From Fistulifera solaris (Eukaryota > Bacillariophyta > Bacillariophyceae > Naviculales > Stauroneidaceae), in contig AP026144.1 in assembly GCA_030295235.1 (NCBI GenBank), forward strand, positions 372,001-436,000: DNA of 64,000 nt. Reading direction: 5' to 3'. The translations under genes were made by a program, and so were the position numbers. Under the pieces are notes generated by a model. It had not been told where the DNA came from. It was given only the letters and a program-made list of their open reading frames with translations, and did no database searches. This document shows, piece by piece, positions 11,261-22,097 of this stretch; position 1 is the first letter of the stretch, and the number at the start of each line of letters is the position of its first letter.

Positions 11261-11312
11261 ATGGATCATTTACTCAACTTATAATAAGACACAAGGCCTA
11301 CAGATCATCTAT

Positions 11313-12392
11313 TTAAATACCTAGTTGTAGCTGCATCCCTTGTCGACGGTGCATTTGCGCATCTCTTTGCTGTTCCAGTTCTTGTGCGGCGATCTCTTCT
11401 TGTCTCGAGTTCCAGGTACTTTTGTGATCCATGTAATCTGTATATACTTTGGTTTGAGAAGTCCGTTCCCTGTCGCGGAGCAACATCTTATTCTTCAATT
11501 CCAATGCTTCGGGAGGAACACTAGTAGATGGGATAGCAGAGCGCAAGTTATCAGCCGATTGGTTACAACAAATGGGATGCTTATCGTGTGACACAACGTA
11601 CCATTCAATTCGTACCGGATCATCCTTTTCGTGTAGCTGGTAGCGACAACACGGACAAAATACAATGCTGCTTTCGGCTGAACAGCTGATTCTACCGCAG
11701 TAGAGGCAGTTGACAGTAACATCGTGTCGTGTGCCAAAACAGTCACAAGGTTTTACCTTCGCATCGCCTTGCGGTGGCTTGCGCAGCGACGATAATTTCC
11801 GAAAGACAGGTTTTATAGCTAGTTGTGAACTTTCATTCTGCATTTGGGAAGATGAAGGCGTTGATGGAGGAATAGCATCATGATCGAAGGAAGCTTTTGA
11901 CGATGCTGGTTTTTCTTTCACCGATAACTTCTGCATGCTATTTTCAAGCACTTTCACGTTTCGAACAGATTTCGCGGCCGCTTCCAGATTTGACTGTTTT
12001 GTTTGATGTTTCATTTTGTCTGGTAACTTTGTTGGGCTGCTTTGTGGAAGAACTGGTCCAGAACTAGCTTTTGACTCTTCAACAACCAACGGCTGACCTT
12101 GCTGGTATCGAATCACATTGTCAACAAAGATATCAAATGTCGGTTGCTTGCGCGCTGAAGATCCTAACAGTTGCTCCAGATATTCCGATAAATCCTATAT
12201 TCCAGTGCGAGAGACGTTAGAATATGACGCGGCTCGTGTTTCTTTCGTTGCAGTAGATCAACTTACAGCCTTTGAGTCGATCGTAAACAAATGCTCCACG
12301 ATATCGCTTACGCCATCCGCGAAACCAAAAAGTTTAGCAAGCTGATCACTGAGGAGTGAAAGATCGATAGCTTTCTCATCATCGGTCGTCAT
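11313..12392 (-). CDS. ASC-1/TRIP4-like C2HC5 zinc finger protein
   Basis: 335 aa in two exons (12392-12267 and 12194-11313) with a 72-bp GT-AG intron. Residues ~40-75 form the short helical N-terminal region (DLSEYLEQLLG). The diagnostic zinc finger is CDCFGTRHDVTVNCLYCGRI followed by CSAE and FCPCC, matching the zf-C2HC5 domain of activating signal cointegrator 1 (TRIP4). TRIP4 is a subunit of the ASC-1 complex, which disassembles collided ribosomes and also acts in transcription. The middle is Lys/Ser-rich and probably disordered. The C-terminal helix is Arg/Glu-rich. Animal and plant TRIP4 proteins usually carry a C-terminal ASCH domain; none is visible here. It is tail-to-tail with CCT2, 52 bp apart. 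Confidence 0.82.
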
Positions 12393-12602
12393 TGTGTTCG
12401 TTGAATATTATTTTGGAACTACTATTTTGCCGGCCTCGATGTGTGTTATGATTGAGCGGGGCGATTTGCAACAAAAAAGTAGTTCGTGAGTCAATTCGGT
12501 TTCGAGTCATAGATCGAAAAAACCTTTGCCGTGAAAACACAAAACTGAATATCAACCAACTAAATTGAAAATCGTACTAGAAGTCATTTCATTCAAAAGC
12601 AG

Positions 12603-15000
12603 CTACAAGAAGTAATCACTTGATATCTTTAACCCAGGCTGGGTCGACGTTAATGTGGGCCCTTGCATGATGCTGACTGGCGCGCTTTCTGTGGCACTGT
12701 CGGGAGAGATGTCGTATTCGCGGGGAGGCTCGGGGACTAAGAGATGTGGAGTCGGTGCCATTTCAGGTTCCTCGGAAGCATAGGCGCTCGATAGCTGCAC
12801 ATCGCTGTTCTCACTTGTATACACGTCGCTGCTCGCCCTCTTGCTCGCTGTGGAGTACGGTGCTGCCTCTCGGGCTTTATTGGGTAGCATGGAACTATTG
12901 CTGGCGAATGGGCTCGAATCGTCTTCTTCCACCATCATATCTTCCTTCAGACTTTCCAAGTAGTGGCCGCTACTTCTTCGACTTTTGAATTCAAGGCTGG
13001 ATTGGGAAGAATTCATACTTTCTCTGCTATCAACTTTTGCCCGGCTATGCATCCGTTCGCTTTTCTCTTGGAACTGGAAGTCACTAGAAAACCCAGATGC
13101 GTTCGAAGAACCCGTTCCTCTTGTTGATCGCCGTTGGCGTGAATCTTTGCCTGAGCTCGGATCGATTCTTGAAGCAGACGCCGCTGTGATCCCTCACTGC
13201 GCCCAATAAAGCGTTGAGCAAGAAGAATTTTAGGTACAAATATTAGCAGAAGGACAGCGGAAGCAATCGTAAAGATCATGAAAACAATAACCAAGTAGAA
13301 TGCTTGCGGTGACTCCTTGACAACAAATAGAATCGGAATACCGGAAAGCATGGCCTGAAGCAAGGAGGCCATGGATGTGGCAATATATTTTGACTCGGAA
13401 AACTCCGACTCGATGTAACGCGCTTCGTACGCTTGCCAGTTTGCCGCAGCGAGAAGACTGAGATTTACAGCAGCCAGTGGAAGAAGGAAGCGGAGAACGT
13501 TCTCTGATTTGCAGGCGCCGTACGTAGCAATAACGCGATCCCAGCCATCCAGACCAGGTAAGTCTTGCCGGGTATACGTCAGTGGATCGAGCACACTCCA
13601 GAGAGTCAATATCACAGTGTTTGCCATGAGAAGGCCAAAGAAAGGCAAAGCAACATCCTTGGGCTTAATCTCAACTCGCGCAAATCGCGACTTGCTGTGG
13701 AAGATTTTGTTCACGCGCATCGTCTTGGCAAAGAGAGCAGAAAAACTGATTGTAAAGCCTGTGGACGCAAGCCAGGGAACAGACATGCAAATAAGTTTGG
13801 CTTCTGTATCCGAAGGATCAAAAGGAATGCCGTTGTCGTCAAAGGAGAGCGGAATGAGAGACGACGCGAGAACCAACACACCAGCGGCGACCATTATCAA
13901 GAAAAACGGTTGCGCAGCTTTCACGATAATCAAATTTCGGTAAACGAGAACCCAGCATGAAAAGCCGATCGCAGCAGCTGCGATGAGGGCGAATAGGCAG
14001 AAGCCAACAATGTCGAGCGAGCCGATGAGGTTGTTATCGACCTCCAATGGTGGTAGTTCAAGTGGAATCAGTAAATGGGACAGGACGTTTGTCCCAATAA
14101 TATCTCCTTTTATGGGCTGGTCTTGGATCAGCTTGATTAGCGTATCCACAGACAACAGCCCCATCTCATATGGCAACTGTCCTACGAGACCCTGGACGTA
14201 CCCTCTATCGAGAAATTCCAGTTGATTCGGCATTGCATCTCCCGAGACCAGCGTAATGTTCTTGCTTCGATGTTCGTTGACAAAGTCCTTCCAGCAACAA
14301 CTCCTCATCGGTGCTCCCATGACCGGAACAATCGCCGTCGGAGGAGGATCATAACGAGCGAACTCCTGCATTTTCTCAATCGCTATCGACACATTAGCGG
14401 CAATATCAGCAGGAGAGTCTATCACTTCTCTCCACAGAACTCCTTTCTCCCGTTTCATTTCCTCCTGGAAGCCGCGAACGCGTTCTTGAAGATTCGGACT
14501 ATCAAACGTCGTCAGTAACGCATAAGTTCCTCCGTTCGGTTGCAATTGTTTGAGAACCTTGGCAATCTGGGCTCCAAAGAAAGTATTATCAGTGCCGATG
14601 TATGCCTGTCTATTAGAAAGTGGTGCGTCACTGTCGAAGGTAACGACGGGGATTCCTTTCTCGACCGCACGATTGATAACATCGACAATAACTTCGGCGT
14701 TTCGGACGCTGATTGTTATACCGTCTACGAGGTCATTGTTGATGAGATCTGCAATTATTTCAGACTGCTGAATTCCCAGTTCATCCTCTTCTTCTGTTTC
14801 CGGTCCGACATAGGTACAGTTGACCTCCACGTTCATACGACCCCCGAGAATGAGGGCACCATCGATGCAACCTTCTCGGGCACCGTCGAAGTAAGGGTTT
14901 GTAAGCGCCTTAGTCACCATCGCAATTCTAATCACCCCTTTGCGTCCTGCGCTCGAGCCAGCAGGAATGGGAGGAGGGTTATCAATGTCTTGAAGTACAT
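12603..15000 (-). CDS. Chimeric receptor A: sugar-binding-protein-like ectodomain plus class C 7TM domain
   Basis: About 799 aa. A signal peptide starts at 15000 (MYFKTLITLLPFLLARAQ). Residues ~23-310 are a type I periplasmic-binding-protein fold of the ribose/galactose (Peripla_BP_4) kind: IRIAMVTKALTNPYFDGARE, VDGITISVRNAE, IPVVTFDSDAP, YIGTDNTFFGAQIAK, LVSGDAMPNQLEFLDRGYV. Seven membrane helices follow from about residue 328, ending with FVPKILLAQ, the class C GPCR (7tm_3, GABA-B-like) motif. The cytoplasmic tail of ~180 residues is Ser/Glu-rich and ends SSDYFL, shared with its neighbour (PSEYFL). Two one-base deletions split it: the C run at 14935-14938 and the T run at 13146-13148 (plus strand) are each one short. 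The paralogue at 16044 shows the expected joined sequence at both points. Confidence 0.87.
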
Positions 15001-16043
15001 GACAGACCGTCCCGTTTTCGATAATCGTATTTTTCCTCCTGGATAAGTTCTTAGTGAAGGTAAAATGACACAGATAAAAACTTCCTAAACGTTTTCTCTT
15101 TCCCCCCTCACGGTTTCCCTTTCTTGCTTGCGTTAGGTAGTGTTTCGTATCAAAGGGAAGCAAAAGAATGGCACAAGCTTCATCAAAGCGGAACGTGCGT
15201 TATAGTTATATATCTTTTTTTCGTCGCCGTCGCTGCGCTTGTTACTTTTCTTGCTTTGAATTGTCACTTCAATCCAGTCATCAGTCGGAATGACCACTAC
15301 TCTATCCGAGATAGAACTCAAGCGAATACGAAAACCGATATCTTCTATGTCCAGCAGCTATCCAGCTACAGTAAGAGGCTACCAACTGTCCTATGTCAGA
15401 TGTCTGATTTCGAAGGCCTTATTTTCTCTGTAGAAAAACGCAGAGTCAATTCTGCTTTCGTATTGGAGTAGTATCTAACCAGTCTACAAAGTAGAGTCTC
15501 AAACGGGGCATAAGATGATTTATGTCCTAATGGCTTCCCCCTAACGTTTCAAGAACGCAAAGCACCTCAACGACTACTCATCAGGAAGGTGCGGGAAAAA
15601 GTGTACACTCACGTAGGCCCCCGTAGAGATATGTACCAAGCAGAGGTGCGTTCCCGTGTCTCCCAGGCCAAAGTCAAAATTCAAAATTCAAAACTTCATC
15701 GTAGAAAGCCTGAATTTTGAAACCATTCAATGCTAAGAAACGCTCACTTTGAAACTTTTGTCAATTTATTTTTAGAATAAATCAATATTTCATACATTTT
15801 TTGCTAAAAACAGCAAAAAACAATGATCCAAAAATTGGCGACCGCGACGAAGCCAGTCTTCTTCGAATTTCAACGCGAAAAAAAGCGAAACAACGATGAG
15901 ATTATTTTAGTGAGCCAAATTCTTGCCATCCGCAGATCGTGATGGTCTCGCAACTACTAGCTACGACAACAAACTACGGTACATCGTAAGGTAGTCAAAA
16001 GAAAACATTTACGTCTACGAGGTAACGATGATGGGGTGCCCGA
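15001..16043. other. Intergenic region between the two receptors
   Basis: Upstream of receptor A and downstream of receptor B. It holds an 85-bp conserved element at 15582-15666 and short AT-rich simple sequence (CAAAATT repeats near 15675). No gene is supported. Confidence 0.6.
15582..15666 (-). repeat. 85-bp dispersed conserved element, copy 1
   Basis: Read on the minus strand it begins CTGGGAGACACGGGAACGCA. It matches the plus strand at 33950-34034 over exactly 85 bp with 8 differences and no gap. Only one difference falls in the first 53 bases. Confidence 0.8.
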
Positions 16044-18421
16044 CTACAAGAAATACTCGCTCGGCTTTTTCTTCTTTGGCACTGTCGTACGGGCTGATTC
16101 CGGTGGAGGTAACTTTTGCCCGTGATCCGCCATAAGATGAGCGTTACTGATTTGGTGTTCTTTCGGTGGCTCTGGCACCACAAGCTTCGATGTTTTTCCC
16201 GATGTCATCGACGATAGATTAACTGCAGCTTGATCGGTGTTTGCGAGCTCCACGTCGCTGCATTCACTCGGCCACGCCTCGCTGTCGGATGTCTTGTTTC
16301 CAATGAACTGGGGCATATTCTGCGGCGCCTCCGGTGGTGAGCTATCTTCCTCGATCATTACGTCTTCCTTCAAGCTTTCCAAGAAATGGCTATTTCGTTT
16401 GTTCTTGCCGCCGCGAGTGGAGTGCGATGATTTCACGCTTTCGCGACCATTCACTTTTACACCGTTGCCATCCGGTCCTTGAGACTCACATGACGACGCA
16501 GCGGAAAATCCACCCGATGGATTCGAAAGACCTGAAATATTAGAGGATCGTTGAGGACGCGCGTCTTTGGCTCGAGCCCGGATGGACTCTTGGATGAGAC
16601 GACGTTGCGAACCATCACTGCGCCCGATAAATGGTTGCGCAAGAATGACCTTGGGGACAAAGATCAGCAAAAGGACAGCTGATGAAATGATGAAGATCAT
16701 AAAGACAATAACTAAGTAGAATGCTTGAGGCGACTCGCGGACAACGAACAGTATCGGAATACCAGAAAGCATGGCTTGGAGAAGTGAAGCCATCGACATG
16801 GCGATGTACTTGGACTCCGAAAATTCAGACTCGATGTAACGCGCTTCGTACGCTTGCCAGTTTGCCGCAGCGAGAAGACTGAGATTTACAGCAGCCAGCG
16901 GAAGAAGGTAATGGAGAACGTTCTCTGATTTGCACGTGCCGTAAGTGGCGATAACTCGATCCCAACCATCTAGGCCAGGTAAGTCCTGCCGCGTATACGT
17001 CAATGGATCGAGTACACTCCAAAGCGTCAAAATCAGCGTATTTGCCGTGAAAAGGCCAAAGAAAGGCAAAGCAATATCTTTTGGCTGAATTTCAACGCGG
17101 GCAAAGCGAGACTTGCTATGAAAGATCTTGTTGACGCGCATCGTCTTGGCAAAGAGCGCAGAGAAGCTGATGGTAAAACCAGTGGAAGCCAGCCAGGGAA
17201 CAGACATGCAAATAAGTTTGGCTTCTGTATCCGAAGGATCAAAGGGAATGCCGTTGTCGTCAAAGGAGAGCGGAACGAGAGACGACGCGAGAACCAACAC
17301 ACCAGCGGCGACCATTATCAAGAAGAACGGTTGCGCGGCTTTCACGATGATCAAATTTCGGTAAACGAGAACCCAACATGAAAAGCCGATCGCAGCAGCT
17401 GCGATGAGGGCAAATAAGCAGAGGCCAACGATGCTGAGCGAACCGATAAGGTTGTTATCGACTTCCATGGGCGGTAGTTCGAGAGGAATTAGTAAATGGG
17501 ACAACACGTTTGTGCCAATAATATCTCCTTCAATGTCCTCTTTTGGATCAGCTTCAAGAGTGTTTCAACAGACAACATACCCATCTCATAAGGCAACTGC
17601 CCGACAAGACCCTGGACATATCCCCTATCGAGGAACTCCAACTGATTCGCCATTGCATCTCCCGAAACCAGTGTGATGTTTTTGTCTCGATGTTCGTTGA
17701 CAAAGTCCTTCCAGCAACAACTTCTCATCGGTGCCCCCATAACCGGAACGATCGCCGTCGGGGGCGGGTCGTAATTGGCAAACTCTTGCATCTTTTCAAT
17801 AGCAATATCAATATTGCTTTCGATATCAGCAGGAGAGCCCGGTACTTCTCTCCACAACTCTCCTTTCTCACGCTTCATTTCCTCCTGGAAACCGCGAACG
17901 CGCTCTTGAAGGTTAGGACTCTCGAGAGACGTTATCAGTGCATAAGTGCCTCCATTCGGCTGCAACTGCTTGACGACTTTAGCAAGCTGCGCCCCAAAGA
18001 AGGTATTGTCTGTACCGATGTAAGCACTTCGCATAGAGTCCGGTGAATCGCTGTCAAACGTAACGACAGGAATACCTTTTGCTACAGCACGGTTGATAAC
18101 CTCAAGCAAGGTCTCCGCGTTACGGGCACTCACAGAGATACCATCTACGAGATCGTTATCGATGAGATCGGCGATGATTTCAGCTTGCTGGATACCAAGA
18201 ATGTCTTCATCATCCTGTAGGGGGCCCACGTAACTACAATTTACTTGCATGTTCATGCTATCACCGAAGATGAGGGCACCATCAATGCAGCCGTCTCCGG
18301 CCACATCGAAGTACGGATTGGCAATGGACTTCGGCACCAGCGCGATTCTCGTCACGCCATTCGCATCCTGCGCTCGGGCTAGCAAGAGTGGAAAGAATGT
18401 TAGCAATGTTAGAAAGTTCAT
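16044..18421 (-). CDS. Chimeric receptor B: tandem paralogue of receptor A
   Basis: About 792 aa with the same architecture as the gene at 12603. The signal peptide starts at 18421 (MNFLTLLTFFPLLLARAQ); an upstream in-frame GTG is not needed. The sugar-binding-like domain includes IANPYFDVAGDGCIDGA, IPVVTFDSDSP and VSGDAMANQLEFLDRGYV. Seven TM helices follow, ending FVPKVILAQ, then a Ser-rich tail ending KPSEYFL. The ectodomains differ at many positions, while the membrane domains are nearly identical in DNA as well as protein. One base is missing in the T run at 17541-17544 (plus strand), between ectodomain and TM1. Ligand unknown; a sugar or autoinducer-like small molecule is the inference from the fold. 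Signalling through heterotrimeric G proteins is not shown by the sequence. Confidence 0.87.
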
Positions 18422-19933
18422 GTTACTCTTTTTATGATCTACTTCTTCGTTTTCATCTGACACCTCGGATTGATAATGTCAAAAGTTAGGTCAGGAAGAT
18501 GATGCACACCTCGAACGAGAAATGAGAAAAGAAAGACATCTTCGTGATTTGTGGCATCAGACATCCAAGGGCTTGCGCTTCGGGTTTTTGATTGCAAAAA
18601 TAGTAAAGACAATACGATAGTCGCATGCCATAACTACCGAAGATGACTCTGTGAAACACACTTCCTACTTCCTGCTCAGAATGGCTTTCTGCGTCAGGCC
18701 AGGACATTTTGTTTTCTTGCAATTTACTAATGATGGCTACTGATTTTAGTTTTCACCGTGTTACAAGTATTAAGAGTTTGAATGAAAATCGTCGAGGGTC
18801 TTGGTCAATAGTTGTCAGTGGTTAGCTTTCAGTCTTTTGTTTGCTGCGAATATTAAATGCTAATTGCTAAGATCTTGTCGTGATATCGTTCTGCCGTCCT
18901 GCTTCAAAAGATCTTGAGAGTAGGGTACCAGGTAGGGATAGGACGTTAGTTCAATAAATTCTATCCATTTTTATTCTCTCTCTCCTGGGCTCCTGGGTAA
19001 AGGGTGAAGAATGAGAAATGAGAATGGGAACTCCAGGAACTGGCTTATGACTCAAAACTCAAAATAATAATGAGTACGCATGACAACCGAAGATGATTGA
19101 GTGACAATTGATAGGAAAATGTGATGACCGGCGCCAGAGACGACCTGAACATTGAATCTGGCTCTTGCTCTTGGCTCTTAACTCTGATCCTGCCCTTTTG
19201 CATTTTCCTTCCTTCCGCCTCTTATCCGTGCTCTCTGCACCCTGCACCCGACACATTGTTTCATTTTTTTGAACCCTGATGTTTCGGTGATGTGATTGGT
19301 GATACTTGATCTTAAGTCTAAGCTAATTCGTAAAAGACAGAAGGCCATAAACAGTGGACCCTGTCATTATTCATTATCAGATATCAGAGATCGGAATTTG
19401 GTGTTTGGTTGGTTATCGTCAAAAAGTCATACAAGTTGATCCCTCATCGACATCCCCCATCGCCCGTCGTAAAGACCTTTTGATGACCTTCAAGTTCAGG
19501 CTTGTAAGGCCTAGCATCCAGGAAAGAGTTTGAGCGTATCTTTTATACTCGTACAGTATGTCCTCAATCTACGTGAGGGCCAAAACATGGGCGATAACTC
19601 ATGACTGAATTCAGACATATAAAAGCTAAATACATCATGGTTGAGGAGCCGCATCCATCAACACTAACGACATAACGAACGCCAAACGATACATGGTTGC
19701 GTTTCGTACTTATACATAGCTCATACAGATCCTTGTTACATTAATTCTGTGTGATATGAATTATCCGAATTTGTAGCATCAAGAGTGAGAAAACAAGCAG
19801 ATGAACTGGAATAAAGTTCTTGGCGAGGACCTTAATTTTCTAGGTACGAGCTGGCTTCAAGTTTAAAGTACAGCATTTTTTGTGCAATTTGTGCAAAATG
19901 GTATATGCAAAGCAAGACATAGACAACCCCACT
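18422..19933. other. Long intergenic region
   Basis: About 1.5 kb with no supported gene. Short reading frames look random. CT-rich simple sequence lies near 18975-19025. The segment from about 18840 on is the downstream side of the monooxygenase gene. Confidence 0.55.
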
Positions 19934-21085
19934 TCAGCCTATCACAGCATACGGGCCGTTGGAGTTTTCGGGTGGGCATGCCGTAGGCACATCCCACTGA
20001 TAAATCCAGTCACTCATCGTTTGGGGTGCATCTGACTTGACGTTCACCGCCTGCGTGGCTCGTTGCTGGCTGGCGGCCTGCAAGTCGAGGCAACGTTGAC
20101 GGCGTTGTGGCGTATAGTGGAGCAGCGGCCCAGTGGCCAACGTGACGGCATCTTCCAATGCCAAGCACGCCGACTGTCCGTACGATCCACTCATGCAGTG
20201 GGCGGCATCTCCGACCAAGACCACATTCCCGTGCACCATATCCTCAGGAATATCGGCTTGTCCCGAGGGTTGAAAGAATACTTTGTGCGGAGGAGTGGCT
20301 TGTACCAATTCCCGCCAGATTTCCGTCTCGGGACTCGTCAAGCGCGCAATGAGTTGATCAATTGACAAATTCACGGCTTCGGGGTTTTCGGTGGCTAGAG
20401 AAATCGCCCAGTAGTAATGATGGGGTCCGGAGGGTCCGAGGAAGCAAGCAACTTCCGGATTTCCCAGAAAACTGTACGTCGCATGACTTTCGAAATGAGG
20501 AGGGAGGTTCGAAAAGGGAATGGTGGCTTTCACGTTCAATCGAGGACTATACTGGAGAGGAGTTGGTCGAAAGGCAGATTTGCTTCCATCCGCTGCTACC
20601 AACAGGGTCCGGTCGGAAATCGGGTAGCGTTCTTCACCATCCTCCCGAGTTGCGGTTAAAATTCCCGCCGAAAAATCTTTCACGACAGTATCGAACTCGA
20701 TACAGAAGATATCTTGTGGAATTGCTTCGAACAAAAGCTTTCGGAGCAATCCCCATCGCATCATCAAGGTCCTCGTCCCTTGAGGAGGCAAAAGTGTGAT
20801 GGTATCGTACAAATCGTTACCGCTGGGCAAGATCATGTAATTCTTTTGCACTTCAACCGCATGATGAAGAACCGTTTGCAAGAGGTCTGCAGAAAGAAAC
20901 TGAAGAGCCTTCAACCCATTGTCGGAAAGCTGCACCGCTGCACCGGCTTCCGCATCATGAAAGGCCTCGCACGAGGACGCCTCTAAGATAGTAACTCTGG
21001 ATGCAAATGGCGAAAGGGCGATTGCTGTAGCTAATCCTGCAATGCTTCCACCGATGATAATCACTTCATCGTATTGTTTCGACAT
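19934..21085 (-). CDS. FAD-dependent monooxygenase (UbiH / salicylate hydroxylase-like)
   Basis: 383 aa, intact, with ATG at 21085. A flavin aromatic hydroxylase of the PHBH fold. The N-terminal dinucleotide motif is IIIGGSIAGLATAIAL, with a Glu (LEAS) ending the second strand. The mid-protein DG motif lies in LLVAADGSKSAFR, and the GD motif is GNVVLVGDAAHCMSGSYGQS. Class A hydroxylases use NAD(P)H and O2 to hydroxylate aromatic or isoprenoid rings. No targeting peptide is evident. The substrate cannot be told from the sequence. Length is typical for the family (about 380-430). Confidence 0.88.
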   Translation of the reverse strand: MSKQYDEVIIIGGSIAGLATAIALSPFASRVTILEASSCEAFHDAEAGAAVQLSDNGLKALQFLSADLLQTVLHHAVEVQKNYMILPSGNDLYDTITLLPPQGTRTLMMRWGLLRKLLFEAIPQDIFCIEFDTVVKDFSAGILTATREDGEERYPISDRTLLVAADGSKSAFRPTPLQYSPRLNVKATIPFSNLPPHFESHATYSFLGNPEVACFLGPSGPHHYYWAISLATENPEAVNLSIDQLIARLTSPETEIWRELVQATPPHKVFFQPSGQADIPEDMVHGNVVLVGDAAHCMSGSYGQSACLALEDAVTLATGPLLHYTPQRRQRCLDLQAASQQRATQAVNVKSDAPQTMSDWIYQWDVPTACPPENSNGPYAVIG

Positions 21086-22097
21086 GATTGATTAGTAATG
21101 AGAATGTGGTTAGTAATTGTATTGAGCATCATACTCATCGCATTCAACAGACAACGCAACGTTTTTGAACCCTGTTCGGCTCCGTTTGTCACTCTACGGA
21201 GGACCTGTACACATGGCAACGCGAATGCGGAATGCCAATTTTTTCTCACCGGTTGTTGGTATAATCCATTAGTGTAGGCTGGTGTCCGCCCCTTCTGTCA
21301 TTTTCTATAAGAAAAGCATTTTGTATTGTGTAGAAAGTAGAAGGAATTCTGCGCAAACCACGGCGTTCGAAATTGGAAAGAATGACGTTTTTTCTTAATT
21401 ACGAATTACGACTATAATTACCTGGTACGACAGAGGCAACGCGTTGATTGTTGGGAGATGTGACTTCCCTTTGGTTGAGATGATGGAAGGACGTAATATT
21501 TTTTATCTAGACAACAACCGGTCGATTCTGAGATGAAAGATACACTTTAGCGCTTCGCTAGACATGCTGTCAGCGATGTTGTCATCCTATCTTGTGCGGC
21601 CTCTTCTGGAAAGCGAACAAACGGGTAGTAAACAACAACAGCGAACAACCTCATTTTCCGTTAGTCATGTTTCGTCGAGGAGAGATTATTGGCTACAAAG
21701 TATCTTTAAATTCATAAGAGAATCCTCTAAAGAACTTTTACGTTAGAGAAATCTCCCCTGGTCTTTAAATCATGGCTGAGAGCCGATGTTGACGCTAAAG
21801 AGGCAGCTCGGATGGACTAGCGGATTACCTAAACCGACGAAAGCCATAAAATGCTGGTTGTTTTTCTTTCTGGTGATAATAATAATAATAATGCTTTGGA
21901 GATGACCTTTGTGGTGAACGACACCAGTCATTCACCTTTCCTTTAAAGAACGCGATAGCCGATCCTCGGGTTGATACTACTACGGACTCAAAGCAATATA
22001 GCAAGCTGTCGCCAGAATTTATCATACACACCTGCTGATCAACAACGTTCTAGCTTCATAATTTAATATCGCCTTTAATAAAACTTAACAAACATCA
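21086..22097. other. Intergenic region
   Basis: About 1 kb without a supported gene. A short (TAA)n run lies near 21878-21890. Confidence 0.55.
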
